A stretch of 64,000 nt of DNA from assembly GCA_022428005.1 (NCBI GenBank), contig JAKMDI010000012.1, positions 1 through 64,000 of the forward strand, given 5' to 3'. Shown one piece after another: positions 24,102 through 32,343 of this stretch. The position numbers and the translations under genes are program-made. A model generated the notes under the pieces. It did not search any database and had not been told where the DNA came from. It saw only the letters and a program-made list of their open reading frames with translations. Position 1 is the first letter of the stretch; every line of letters begins with the position of its first letter. Source of the stretch: Flavobacteriaceae bacterium (GTDB lineage: Bacteria; Bacteroidota; Bacteroidia; Flavobacteriales; Flavobacteriaceae).

Positions 24102-26554
24102 AATTCCCTTTTTCCAAATTCACTATCGATGAATTTGGCCCTGCTCTTTCGATTATTAAGATTGAAACTTAAGCTCAGGAGCACCACATCTACTTCATAG
24201 ACATAATTCGTGGTGGTGTAAAAGGATTCCTTTCGATAAGTTGTTATTCTTTGCTCATTGGTATTCATCAGTCCCATATCTATATTTTTCCACTGCAGCG
24301 TAGCCGTTAATTGGTCGTTCCAAAAACGATGGGTTAAGGTCAAGTTGGGTGAATAGAATTCAGAATCTTCCCCTTGAGCGGTTAACCGCCTGGATACATA
24401 ATTTAAATTAAACTGGGCAAAAACACGATTAGAGAAACGATAAGTGCTGTTAATATTCAGGTTGTAAACATTACCCGAGGTGTCTATTGGCAAATCATCA
24501 AAGGATCCCTTCAACTTAAAATAATAAGTATTCATGGAACTAAAAATTTTGAATTTTTTCCCAAAGGCATATTCTGCATTAAACTCTCTTCCCAAAACCT
24601 GGGCTTTCCCGACATTAGAATATATACGATTCAAAATGGTGTCGTTGTACACCGTATTCACCCGATTGATCAAATGGTCGGTATTTCTGTAGTATAGAGA
24701 CGAATTGAGTTGGTTCCCTTTTTTGGTTTTATAGCTGACCCCAAATTCTACTTGGTCTGTCAACTCGGGATGCAGCTGGGGATCCCCTTGCTCTAAGGTT
24801 TCAGAATGCTCCCGTTCTGGGAAAGGATTCATTTTAAAAGTCGTGGTCCGATCAATTCTCTTGCTGTATGATAGCCCAAGGGAGATGTTTTCCTTCCACT
24901 GATAATTGATGCTGGCTGAAGGGAAAAGCTTCTTGAAATTCAAAGAATATTTTTCATCCACCTGACCTGTTTTGTCTTTTAAATATAAGTCGCGATCCAT
25001 ACTTTCCAACCGAATACCCCCGGTGTAATTCCATTTTTTAAAGCGCCTCTGAAACTGAAAATAAGCGCCATGAATGGAACGTTTGAGGTTGACTTCACTC
25101 GAAAACTCTGGAACCAACTCAAACCGCTGCGTTATGTTATTTTTTCTCTCGTAAACAAAATCTCCCTTATGGTCGAGATTTCGGAATTGGTACCCCATTT
25201 TTAGCGTTCCCAGCCTGAGGGGTTTAAACTCATAATCGATATTGAAACGGACTCCATACAGAGGGTTGTCATTGGTGTTGTACTCATCTTGGTAGACCAC
25301 TGAATGGTCTGGATGCCCTAGGTTCCTATTGGTAGTGGGGCCTCCCAAAAGGGTATACTCATATAAAAAGGAGGTGCTGAGTTTTGCTTCATTTGTAAAA
25401 AGATGATTGTAGTCAATACTCCCCAAAGCAAAATCACTTTTCCTGATCCTCAGGTTTTCATTGTAATACTGAAATTGGTAATCAATCGCATCTGTAATAG
25501 CATAGTTGTTATAATAAACGATATCTGCTGTTCTGTCTTTTGTCCTTTTACCGGCATAAAATCCAACTGAAAATTCATCCCTATCAGAGATTTTATAATC
25601 GGCGGTTAGTCTTCCGGAAAAATTAACTTCGTCAAAACTCCGTTCCCCATCCGAAGGAAAGCGGGTGTATTTATCCCCTATTAGTGTGTAGACATCTCCC
25701 TCTCTGCGTCCAGAAATATCATTTCTTTGAAAATTAAAACCCGAGGAAACATTCCAGCGCGCGCTCACAGTATTGTAGGTAAGGTCGGCTCCAAATCGTT
25801 GGGCCGATTGCGCATTCTGATAATCCTCTATTGAAGGTGCACCCATAAGGGTATTGACCTGTAAATAATCCCCTTTCAAGGCATTTTTTTGAGTTAAAAT
25901 ATTGATTATACCAGCTTTTCCCTCTGCGTCATATTGGGCTGAAGGGGTGGTTATAATTTCAATATTTTTGATGCTGTTGGCAGGAATTTGATTTAAGAAG
26001 CTCACTACATCGGATTGAAGGGGCTTATTATTTACCAAAACCACAAAACCACTACTCCCCCTAACACTAATTTCTCCCAAGCCGATGAAAGTCACGGATG
26101 GGAGGTTTCTAATTAGATCAACACCGGTACCCCCTTTGGCGGCAGAAAACGCATCTGCGCTAAATACCATACGATCGATCTTGTTTCGAAAAGTGGCCTG
26201 ATTCGTTTCCACCACGACCTCCTCGAGTTGATCTCTGCTGGATTCGATATTAATTTTACCGAGATCCAGAGGTGTATTTTTTTTTAAGTCTAAAAAGTTA
26301 ACTTTCTTAGTTTGATAACCCAAAAATGATATTTCAATTGAAAAAATTCCACTATTATTAACGGGCATGATAAAACTACCATCAGGTTTTGAAATGGTTC
26401 CTTCAATAACCTCATTCCCTTTTTTCAAAATAATAGTAGCATACTCAATAGGGGTGCCACTGCTCTGATCGTTTATCACACCTATAATTTGACCCTGAAG
26501 GCTAAATGATACTGCTAGAGAGAAAATGAGGTAGTAAAAACATTTTCTTTTCAT
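24098..26554 (-). CDS. TonB-dependent outer membrane receptor (OMP_b-brl_3 type)
   Basis: The 818-residue protein has a signal peptide, a carboxypeptidase-regulatory-like domain (about 22-105: IGVINDQSSGTPIEYATI), a plug domain (about 125-215, with VDLIRNLPSVTFIGLGEISVRG and PSAQYDAEGKAGIINI), then a barrel of the OMP_b-brl_3 type. It has no SusD partner beside it, so it is not SusC. Such receptors take up siderophores, peptides or other nutrients; the ligand is unknown. An independent small transcription unit lies just upstream of its start, about 150 bases away. Confidence 0.92.
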   Translation of the reverse strand: MKRKCFYYLIFSLAVSFSLQGQIIGVINDQSSGTPIEYATIILKKGNEVIEGTISKPDGSFIMPVNNSGIFSIEISFLGYQTKKVNFLDLKKNTPLDLGKINIESSRDQLEEVVVETNQATFRNKIDRMVFSADAFSAAKGGTGVDLIRNLPSVTFIGLGEISVRGSSGFVVLVNNKPLQSDVVSFLNQIPANSIKNIEIITTPSAQYDAEGKAGIINILTQKNALKGDYLQVNTLMGAPSIEDYQNAQSAQRFGADLTYNTVSARWNVSSGFNFQRNDISGRREGDVYTLIGDKYTRFPSDGERSFDEVNFSGRLTADYKISDRDEFSVGFYAGKRTKDRTADIVYYNNYAITDAIDYQFQYYNENLRIRKSDFALGSIDYNHLFTNEAKLSTSFLYEYTLLGGPTTNRNLGHPDHSVVYQDEYNTNDNPLYGVRFNIDYEFKPLRLGTLKMGYQFRNLDHKGDFVYERKNNITQRFELVPEFSSEVNLKRSIHGAYFQFQRRFKKWNYTGGIRLESMDRDLYLKDKTGQVDEKYSLNFKKLFPSASINYQWKENISLGLSYSKRIDRTTTFKMNPFPEREHSETLEQGDPQLHPELTDQVEFGVSYKTKKGNQLNSSLYYRNTDHLINRVNTVYNDTILNRIYSNVGKAQVLGREFNAEYAFGKKFKIFSSMNTYYFKLKGSFDDLPIDTSGNVYNLNINSTYRFSNRVFAQFNLNYVSRRLTAQGEDSEFYSPNLTLTHRFWNDQLTATLQWKNIDMGLMNTNEQRITTYRKESFYTTTNYVYEVDVVLLSLSFNLNNRKSRAKFIDSEFGKREF

Positions 26555-26701
26555 ATTTTGGATGGATTTTCATTCAATTTTTCGAAAAGTTTATGGTATT
26601 GAATACAATTCATTGCAAAAATAACATTTGAAATTACTTTAATGTAAAGCGCCTGTTATTTCTTTATATCCACAACAGATTTAAATAAGGTTGAAATTGA
26701 T

Positions 26702-26731
26702 AAAAAAAATGCGAGCCCATCGGCTCGCATT
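26702..26731 (-). terminator. Strong terminator of the small 26.8-kb transcript
   Basis: AATGCGAGCC (26708-26717) pairs perfectly with GGCTCGCATT (26722-26731) around CATC. The A-run at 26702-26707 gives a T-run on the minus strand, so it ends transcripts moving leftward. It lies 21 bases after the stop of the 20-codon ORF. Confidence 0.9.
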
Positions 26732-26752
26732 CAACTTATAGATAAGGATAGC

Positions 26753-26815
26753 TTAGAACAGAGTACAATCGGGTATCTGCTGTCCTAACTTCCTTAAATT
26801 ACATATGTAAGACAT
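26753..26815 (-). CDS. Small ORF (20 aa) with perfect Shine-Dalgarno
   Basis: ATG at 26815-26813, stop TAA at 26755-26753. The product reads MSYICNLRKLGQQIPDCTLF; it has two cysteines and a few basic residues, no signal peptide and no membrane segment. The upstream AAAGGAGGTGTCAA places AGGAGG 6 bases before the ATG, an ideal Shine-Dalgarno. Genes of Bacteroidota almost never use one, so this one is exceptional among the starts in the window. It is too short for family recognition. It may be a leader, a signalling or a regulatory peptide. Confidence 0.55.
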   Translation of the reverse strand: MSYICNLRKLGQQIPDCTLF

Positions 26816-26877
26816 TTGACACCTCCTTTCTATATTAGTTAGACATGGCTGTTGTCACAGCGTTAACAATTCCATAT

Positions 26878-26904
26878 CAAATATAAAAAGAGAATAAATT
26901 CAAA
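26878..26904 (-). promoter_or_regulatory. Promoter of the small transcript
   Basis: On the minus strand TTTG (26904-26901), 15 bp, then TATATTTG (26885-26878), an exact TAnnTTTG. The spacing is 2 bp short of the usual 17-23. It sits directly after the antiporter stop codon, so the small transcript has its own start. Confidence 0.6.
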
Positions 26905-26908
26905 CCTT

Positions 26909-28177
26909 TTATTTTACGATTTTTTTTAAGGTTAACCCTTGTACCAAAATGGTAAACAATACAATGACGTAGGTCATAAAAAGAATTAAAGATTTTCCTT
27001 TGCCAATTTCATCGGGTAAATTAAGTGCCAATGCGACACTCAACCCCCCCCCGAGCCCTCCCCAAGTGATGATCAAAGCGGTTTTCTTTTCAAATTTCAT
27101 GAAAAGAGATAAAAAAGCTATGGGTAGGGATACCCCAATTCCCCTGGATACGACCACGAGTACGATTACTATCAGTGAAATCGAGATATAAGCCATTCTG
27201 AAGGATTCAAAGATCGTTATGATTTCTATTCCAATCAGGATAAATAAAACAGCATTCAGTGTTTCATCCAGCAAATGCCAAAACTTGTACACGTAATTTC
27301 CCATTGCTTTTTGAAGGCCTTCTTTTTCTTGATCAATATCTAAATTTTGATTCAAAAACAATCCCATCATCACCACACCCAAGACCGCCGAAAAATGAAA
27401 ATAATGAGATATAATTGGTAAGATTAAGACCAAAGAAATTGTCACCAAAACCTCTAACTCGGTGTGCTCATTCTCAATATATTTTAGGAGCTTTAGGCCG
27501 AGATAGCCCATTAATGACCCCAATGCAATACCTCCGATGACCTCGGTAACAAAAAGCCCCCCAACTGCTGCGGCCGTTATATTTTCTACCCCATCTTGCT
27601 TGATACCCAATAGCGTGAGAAACACCACAACTCCAATTCCGTCATTGAACAAGGATTCACCCGCTATTCTCGTTTCTGTTATGGAGGATAAGTTCATTTT
27701 TTTTATCATCGCCAACACAGCGATAGGATCTGTAGGTGCTATTAAAGCACCAAACAACAGACAGTCTATATAAGTTAAGCCTATGGTATTTAGTCCAAAT
27801 ACCGATTGTTGAACCAACCAGTAAACCCCGGTACCAATGGCAAAAGTCGAAAAAACAACCCCAAAACTGGCCAAAAGTAATATGGTTAACTTGTCCTTTA
27901 ATAATTCATGAACATTTACACTTATGGCTCCCGCAAAAAGTAAAAAAGGCAACATCACGTTTACCAAAAGTTCGCTGAAATCGAATTCCTTGGTGATTTC
28001 CGTTACCGTTTTAAAAACTTGAGGATAAACCGCCCCAACCGCAGTAATTATTATGGAAAGCGAAAGGGCTAAAATCATCAAACCTATGGTTTGCGGTAAT
28101 TTTAGCAATCGAAGATTGATCAGCGAAAAAAGTGCCGCCAACGACATTAATATTGTTGTTAATTCAAGTATGCCCAT
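26909..28177 (-). CDS. Cation:proton antiporter, CPA1 (NhaP-like)
   Basis: The 422-residue membrane protein has about 11-12 hydrophobic segments and the CPA1 signatures PTDPIAVLAMIKKM (ion-binding TDP) and GESLFNDGIGVVVF, as in NhaP-type Na+(K+)/H+ antiporters. It lies 30 bases after ribE on the same strand. In marine bacteria it exports Na+ or K+ in exchange for H+. Ion preference cannot be told from the sequence. Confidence 0.93.
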   Translation of the reverse strand: MGILELTTILMSLAALFSLINLRLLKLPQTIGLMILALSLSIIITAVGAVYPQVFKTVTEITKEFDFSELLVNVMLPFLLFAGAISVNVHELLKDKLTILLLASFGVVFSTFAIGTGVYWLVQQSVFGLNTIGLTYIDCLLFGALIAPTDPIAVLAMIKKMNLSSITETRIAGESLFNDGIGVVVFLTLLGIKQDGVENITAAAVGGLFVTEVIGGIALGSLMGYLGLKLLKYIENEHTELEVLVTISLVLILPIISHYFHFSAVLGVVMMGLFLNQNLDIDQEKEGLQKAMGNYVYKFWHLLDETLNAVLFILIGIEIITIFESFRMAYISISLIVIVLVVVSRGIGVSLPIAFLSLFMKFEKKTALIITWGGLGGGLSVALALNLPDEIGKGKSLILFMTYVIVLFTILVQGLTLKKIVK

Positions 28178-28207
28178 GTATATTTTTTTTTGATTGTATG
28201 GTTATTA

Positions 28208-28801
28208 TTATTTCAGATTTAGTCGATGCAGCTTGGAAATATATTTGCCAATCATATCGAATTCCAAATTCACTGGGGCTCCTTTTTGTATCAGATGAAA
28301 ATTAGTATGCTCATAGGTGTAGGGGATAATAGCGACAGAAAAATGATCAATTTCAGAATCGACTACAGTTAGGCTCACGCCATTAACGCAAATAGAACCT
28401 TTCTCGATGGTAATATTTTTTTTATCGTAGGGGTATTCAAAATCAAAAACCCAACTGCCCTCTCTAAATTCAATTTTTTTACAATATCCAACCTGGTCCA
28501 CGTGGCCTTGAACAATATGACCGTCCAAACGGCTGTTCATTTTCATGGCCCTTTCTAAATTAATCAAATCTCCTTCTTTTAGACTGCCAATATTTGACTT
28601 CTCTAAAGTTTCTTGAATGGCCGTTACGGTATAGCGTTTATCGGTGATATCAACTACAGTCAAACAGACCCCGTTATGCGACAAACTTTGATCTATTTTT
28701 AATTCTGTAGTGAGGCTACTCTCAATACTTAAGTGCAAATTTTCTCCCTCTTTTTCCAATTCGACCAGTTTGCCAAACGCCTCAATGATTCCCGTAAACA
28801 T
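28208..28801 (-). CDS. ribE: Riboflavin synthase, alpha subunit
   Basis: The 197-residue protein starts MFTGIIEAFG, as nearly all riboflavin synthases, and has two tandem lumazine-binding repeats (about 1-95 and 96-190; LSHNGVCLTVVDI in the first and KGSICVNGVSLTVVDS in the second; DGHIVQGHVDQVG at the join). It catalyses dismutation of two 6,7-dimethyl-8-ribityllumazine to riboflavin. It is divergent from pdxA with 53 bases between. Confidence 0.97.
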   Translation of the reverse strand: MFTGIIEAFGKLVELEKEGENLHLSIESSLTTELKIDQSLSHNGVCLTVVDITDKRYTVTAIQETLEKSNIGSLKEGDLINLERAMKMNSRLDGHIVQGHVDQVGYCKKIEFREGSWVFDFEYPYDKKNITIEKGSICVNGVSLTVVDSEIDHFSVAIIPYTYEHTNFHLIQKGAPVNLEFDMIGKYISKLHRLNLK

Positions 28802-28815
28802 CAGTTAGATTTAAT

Positions 28816-28823
28816 TACATTTG
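28816..28823 (+). promoter_or_regulatory. Probable -7 element upstream of pdxA
   Basis: TACATTTG fits TAnnTTTG. It lies about 31 bases before the pdxA start; no TTG is seen at the proper distance upstream, so only the downstream element is supported. Confidence 0.5.
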
Positions 28824-28854
28824 TGGCGTAAAATTAGTAATAAAAGCAACACTA

Positions 28855-29859
28855 ATGTTGGGAAAGATAAAGCTGGGCATTTCAATGGGCGATCCCAATG
28901 GTATTGGCATAGAAATTATTCTAAAAATTTTTGAGGACAAAAGGCTCTTTGATTTTTTTACCCCCGTCGTTTATGCCCCCTACAAATTATTGGATCAACA
29001 GAAAAAACACTTTGGATTTCAAACAAATCTCTCTGTGCAAAAAAAGGAGCAGCGCATTCATAAAGCACAGCTCAATGTGATCGATATGCCCATGCCCAAG
29101 GAGGCGTTAATATTCGGTGAGCCCTCCAAAATAGCTGGTGCATTGGCCATAGACTCCTTAAAAGCAGCGACGTCAGCCTTAAAAAAAGGAAACATAGACG
29201 CCTTGGTTACAGCACCAATCAATAAGGAAACCATTCAATCAACATCATTTAACTTTCCAGGTCACACCGATTATTTGGCCAAAGAACTGGAGGGCAAAAG
29301 TTTAATGCTTATGGTTTCAGATCTTTTAAAAGTTGCTTTGGTGAGCGATCATGTTGCCGTAAAAGACGTTTCAGATCTTCTTACCACCGCCCTACTAGAA
29401 GAAAAAATTCTTGGCCTGGAAAATTCCCTAAAAAATGATTTTAACATTCAAAGACCAAAGGTAGCAGTGTTGGGTCTCAACCCCCACTCTGGCGACAAAG
29501 GGGTTATCGGTCAAGAGGATGATCAAATTATTCTCCCTGTTGTAAAAGATTTATTTGACAAAGGCCACCTCGTTTATGGGCCCTATGCTGCAGATGGTTT
29601 TTTTGGGCAGCAAGCCCATCTTAAATTTGATGCAGTCCTGTCCATGTATCACGACCAAGGGTTGATCCCTTTTAAGACGCTTACTTTTGGCACTGGAGTA
29701 AATTATACCGCAGGGCTCAAAGCAGTCCGAACCTCCCCGGATCACGGCACCGCATTTGAAATTGCTGGTCAAGGAACCGCCAATACAGAGTCTTTTCGGA
29801 ATGCAATGTTTCTGGCCAGGTTGGTCTTGTTCAACAGGAAAGAAAAAAACTCATTGTAA
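28855..29859 (+). CDS. pdxA: 4-hydroxythreonine-4-phosphate dehydrogenase
   Basis: The 334-residue protein has the PdxA pattern: ISMGDPNGIGIEI at the N-terminus, ALVTAPINKE, the metal-ligand FPGHTDYLA, VLGLNPHSGDKG, MYHDQGLIPFK and the C-terminal TSPDHGTAFEIAGQG. It oxidises 4-phosphohydroxy-threonine on the way to pyridoxal 5'-phosphate. It is divergent from ribE. Confidence 0.97.
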   Translation: MLGKIKLGISMGDPNGIGIEIILKIFEDKRLFDFFTPVVYAPYKLLDQQKKHFGFQTNLSVQKKEQRIHKAQLNVIDMPMPKEALIFGEPSKIAGALAIDSLKAATSALKKGNIDALVTAPINKETIQSTSFNFPGHTDYLAKELEGKSLMLMVSDLLKVALVSDHVAVKDVSDLLTTALLEEKILGLENSLKNDFNIQRPKVAVLGLNPHSGDKGVIGQEDDQIILPVVKDLFDKGHLVYGPYAADGFFGQQAHLKFDAVLSMYHDQGLIPFKTLTFGTGVNYTAGLKAVRTSPDHGTAFEIAGQGTANTESFRNAMFLARLVLFNRKEKNSL

Positions 29860-29906
29860 AAAAGGGGAAAAATAGTACAAGCCCTGTAATTATTGCATTT
29901 TTTTTA

Positions 29907-29914
29907 TAAATTTG
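29907..29914 (+). promoter_or_regulatory. -7 element that sets the DUF177 start
   Basis: TAAATTTG matches TAnnTTTG. Transcription would begin near 29918, so the DUF177 start must be the ATG at 29935 and not an in-frame ATG at 29893. Confidence 0.6.
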
Positions 29915-29934
29915 CGTGCTTAAAAGTTGGAAGG

Positions 29935-30456
29935 ATGGAGCAGTTTAAAGCATTCTTAATACCCTTCATTGGTTTAAAGGATGGTGTCCATCACTTCGAT
30001 TTTAAGATTGACAATACGTTCTTTGAAGGTTTCGAGTTTTTAGATTTTCAAAATGCTCGTGTGACAGTTGGTTTAGTTTTTGAAAAAAAGCCTACACTGC
30101 TGACGTTGAATTTTAACGCCAAAGGAACCGTAACCGTTCCTTGTGACATCACCACAGAGCTATTCGACCTTCCCATTAATACTGCTTTTAAGTTGGTAGT
30201 AAAATTTGGATCGGTTGAAAACCATGACGATGATGAGATTGTGATTCTTCCTCATGGTTCTAATGAAATACAGGTAGCCCAATACATCTATGAAATGATA
30301 GTGCTTTCTGTTCCGCAAAAAAAGGTTCACCCTGGAATTGAAGCAGGCACCTTGAAATCGGATATTTTAGAAAAACTAAAAAATATGGAACCCCAAAAAA
30401 AAATACCATCAGAGGAAACAGACCCGCGATGGGATAAATTGAAAGATTTATTATAA
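29935..30456 (+). CDS. yceD: YceD/DUF177 family protein
   Basis: From ATG 29935 the product is 173 residues. It carries the DUF177 pattern: an N-terminal beta-rich part (MEQFKAFLIPF), VTVPCDITTELFDLPI around the middle and an acidic C-terminal third ending DPRWDKLKDLL. The family often precedes rpmF and is linked to large-subunit rRNA maturation. The upstream promoter element rules out the longer start. It forms a cluster with rpmF, fabH, accB and accC. Confidence 0.9.
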   Translation: MEQFKAFLIPFIGLKDGVHHFDFKIDNTFFEGFEFLDFQNARVTVGLVFEKKPTLLTLNFNAKGTVTVPCDITTELFDLPINTAFKLVVKFGSVENHDDDEIVILPHGSNEIQVAQYIYEMIVLSVPQKKVHPGIEAGTLKSDILEKLKNMEPQKKIPSEETDPRWDKLKDLL

Positions 30457-30487
30457 TTGAAAATAAAAAAAAAATAAAGCGAATACA

Positions 30488-30685
30488 ATGGCGCATCCTA
30501 AAAGAAAAATATCGAAAACCAGAAGGGATAAAAGAAGAACCCACTACAAGGCTACCACACCCCAAATAGGAACTTGTGGTACAACTGGAGAGTCTCATTT
30601 ATATCACCGTGCCCATTGGCACGAGGGAAAACTTTACTACCGCGGTAAAGTTTTGATTGACAATAACGAAGTGATTGAGGCCTAA
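30488..30685 (+). CDS. rpmF: 50S ribosomal protein L32
   Basis: The 65-residue basic protein reads [19 protein letters not shown] at the start, typical of bL32, with HYKA and [12 protein letters not shown]. It lies between DUF177 and fabH, the normal bacterial order, and is followed by a terminator. Confidence 0.97.
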   Translation: MAHPKRKISKTRRDKRRTHYKATTPQIGTCGTTGESHLYHRAHWHEGKLYYRGKVLIDNNEVIEA

Positions 30686-30711
30686 TTACAAACCTCTTTC
30701 CCCAAAAAGTG

Positions 30712-30737
30712 AGTCCTTTTTCCAAAGGACTTTTTTT
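30712..30737 (+). terminator. Terminator after rpmF
   Basis: AGTCCTTT (30712-30719), TTCC, AAAGGACT (30724-30731), then six T. A typical intrinsic terminator; it would separate the DUF177-rpmF unit from fabH or act partially. Confidence 0.85.
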
Positions 30738-30817
30738 GTAGGTAAAGATTTTGATTGCTCTAAAAAACTACTATCTTCACATATAATATTGACAGTTCAA
30801 AAGGAAGTGATTTACTG

Positions 30818-31828
30818 ATGAATTCTATCAATTCAAGCCTTAAAAAGGCTGCTATAATCGCTGTGGGCGCCTATGTTCCAGAAGACAAGCTCACCAATGC
30901 AGACTTGGAAAAGATGGTAGATACAAACGACGACTGGATTGTAGCAAGGACTGGCATCAAAGAAAGAAGGATTCTAAAAGATCCCAACAAAGGGACCTCT
31001 TTCATGGCCATTGAAGCTGCCAGAGATTTATTCAACAAAAAAAACATAAATCCCAAAGATATCGATGCTGTGATCGTAGCAACCATTACCCCCGACATGA
31101 ATGTAGCTGCTACTGCGGCCTATGTGGCTTCTGAAATTGGCGCGGAGAATGCCTTTGGCTTTGACCTCCAAGCCGCATGTTCTGGATTTCTCTATGGGAT
31201 GTCCACAGCCGCAAGCATGATTGCAGGTGGAAGATATAAAAAAGTGTTACTCCTAGGTGCAGATAAAATGTCTTCGATTGTAGATTACACCGACCGAACC
31301 ACCTGTATTATATTTGGAGATGGTGCTGGTGCAGTGCTTTTTGAAAATAATGATTCAGGCTATGGTTGGGAAGATGAATATTTTAGATCGGATGGGAGTG
31401 GTAGGGCTTTTTTAAATATTAAAGCAGGGGGATCTTTGTTCCCCACTTCTGAACAAACCCTCAAAGACGGAATGCATAATTTGTATCAAGACGGTAAAAC
31501 AGTCTTCAAATACGCCGTTTCTGAAATGACAAATGTGGCTGAAAAAATCATGCATCGCAATGGCTTAGACGCAGCGAACATTGCCTATTTTGTCCCCCAT
31601 CAGGCCAACAAAAGAATTATTGACGCCATTGCTAAAAGGGTTAATCTGCCCAATGAACAGGTGATGTCAAACATAGAATATTTTGGGAATACAACAGCGG
31701 CGACTCTTCCGCTTTTATTAAACGATTACGAATCAAAATTAAGTCCTGGAGATCGATTGGTATTCGCTGCCTTTGGTGGAGGTTTCACCTGGGGAGCAGC
31801 CTATTTGACTTGGGCTTACAACAATTAA
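30818..31828 (+). CDS. fabH: 3-oxoacyl-ACP synthase III
   Basis: The 336-residue protein has the KASIII catalytic triad: C121 (QAACSGFLYG), H261 (PHQANKRI) and N291 (FGNTTAAT). It makes acetoacetyl-ACP from acetyl-CoA and malonyl-ACP to start fatty acid synthesis. It stands with accB and accC downstream, spaced by only 12 bases, an acetyl-CoA carboxylase/initiation cluster. Confidence 0.96.
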   Translation: MNSINSSLKKAAIIAVGAYVPEDKLTNADLEKMVDTNDDWIVARTGIKERRILKDPNKGTSFMAIEAARDLFNKKNINPKDIDAVIVATITPDMNVAATAAYVASEIGAENAFGFDLQAACSGFLYGMSTAASMIAGGRYKKVLLLGADKMSSIVDYTDRTTCIIFGDGAGAVLFENNDSGYGWEDEYFRSDGSGRAFLNIKAGGSLFPTSEQTLKDGMHNLYQDGKTVFKYAVSEMTNVAEKIMHRNGLDAANIAYFVPHQANKRIIDAIAKRVNLPNEQVMSNIEYFGNTTAATLPLLLNDYESKLSPGDRLVFAAFGGGFTWGAAYLTWAYNN

Positions 31829-31840
31829 ATTATTTGAATA

Positions 31841-32332
31841 ATGGAAATTAAAGAAATTCAAAAATTAATCAAATTTGTGGCAGGATCAGGAGCCCATGAA
31901 GTAAGTTTAGAAACAGACGATTTCAAAATCACAATCAAAACCTCCCCAGACGCCACTCCCACAGATTCCATACAACAACCACAAACACTCCCCAATGTGG
32001 TTGTACAAGCGCCAACAGCTCAGAATCCAGTCATTGAAGCCGAAGCATCGCCTACTGCCCCCCCCGCTGACGAGCAGGAGAAAACCGATTATTTAATGAC
32101 AATAAAGTCTCCCATGATCGGTACTTTTTACAGAAAACCTTCCCCAGACAAAGAGGTTTTTGTAGAAGTCGGTGATACGATAAAAGAAGGCGATGTTTTG
32201 TGTGTAGTAGAAGCCATGAAGCTATTCAATGAGATCGAATCTGAAGTCAGTGGTAAAATCGTCAAAATACTATTAGACGATTCTTCCCCCGTTGAGTTCG
32301 ATCAACCCTTATTTTTAATTGAACCGGTTTAA
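31841..32332 (+). CDS. accB: Biotin carboxyl carrier protein of acetyl-CoA carboxylase
   Basis: The 163-residue protein has an N-terminal [18 protein letters not shown] region, a Pro/Ala-rich linker (about 37-82) and a biotinyl domain with the biotin lysine at K127 in EAMKLFNEI. Its partner accC starts 11 bases after its stop. Confidence 0.96.
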   Translation: MEIKEIQKLIKFVAGSGAHEVSLETDDFKITIKTSPDATPTDSIQQPQTLPNVVVQAPTAQNPVIEAEASPTAPPADEQEKTDYLMTIKSPMIGTFYRKPSPDKEVFVEVGDTIKEGDVLCVVEAMKLFNEIESEVSGKIVKILLDDSSPVEFDQPLFLIEPV

Positions 32333-32343
32333 ACTCATTCCCA

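Larger units (their letters stand above)
26702..26874 (-). ncRNA. Compact small transcript, about 170 nt, with a sORF
   Basis: A predicted minus-strand RNA running from a good promoter (start near 26874) to a perfect terminator. It contains, in order, the GCTGT-GACA-ACAGC hairpin (26861-26848), an AGGAGG ribosome-binding site, a 20-codon ORF and the terminator. The 354-base gap between the antiporter and the TonB receptor is largely taken up by it. No antiterminator partner for the terminator stem is visible, so an attenuator of the receptor is less likely than a stand-alone RNA. It may act as mRNA, regulatory RNA or both. Confidence 0.6.

Noticed and set aside
29893-29934. Longer N-terminus of the DUF177 protein
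   Set aside because: A TAnnTTTG element lies inside this stretch, and family members begin near MEQF.
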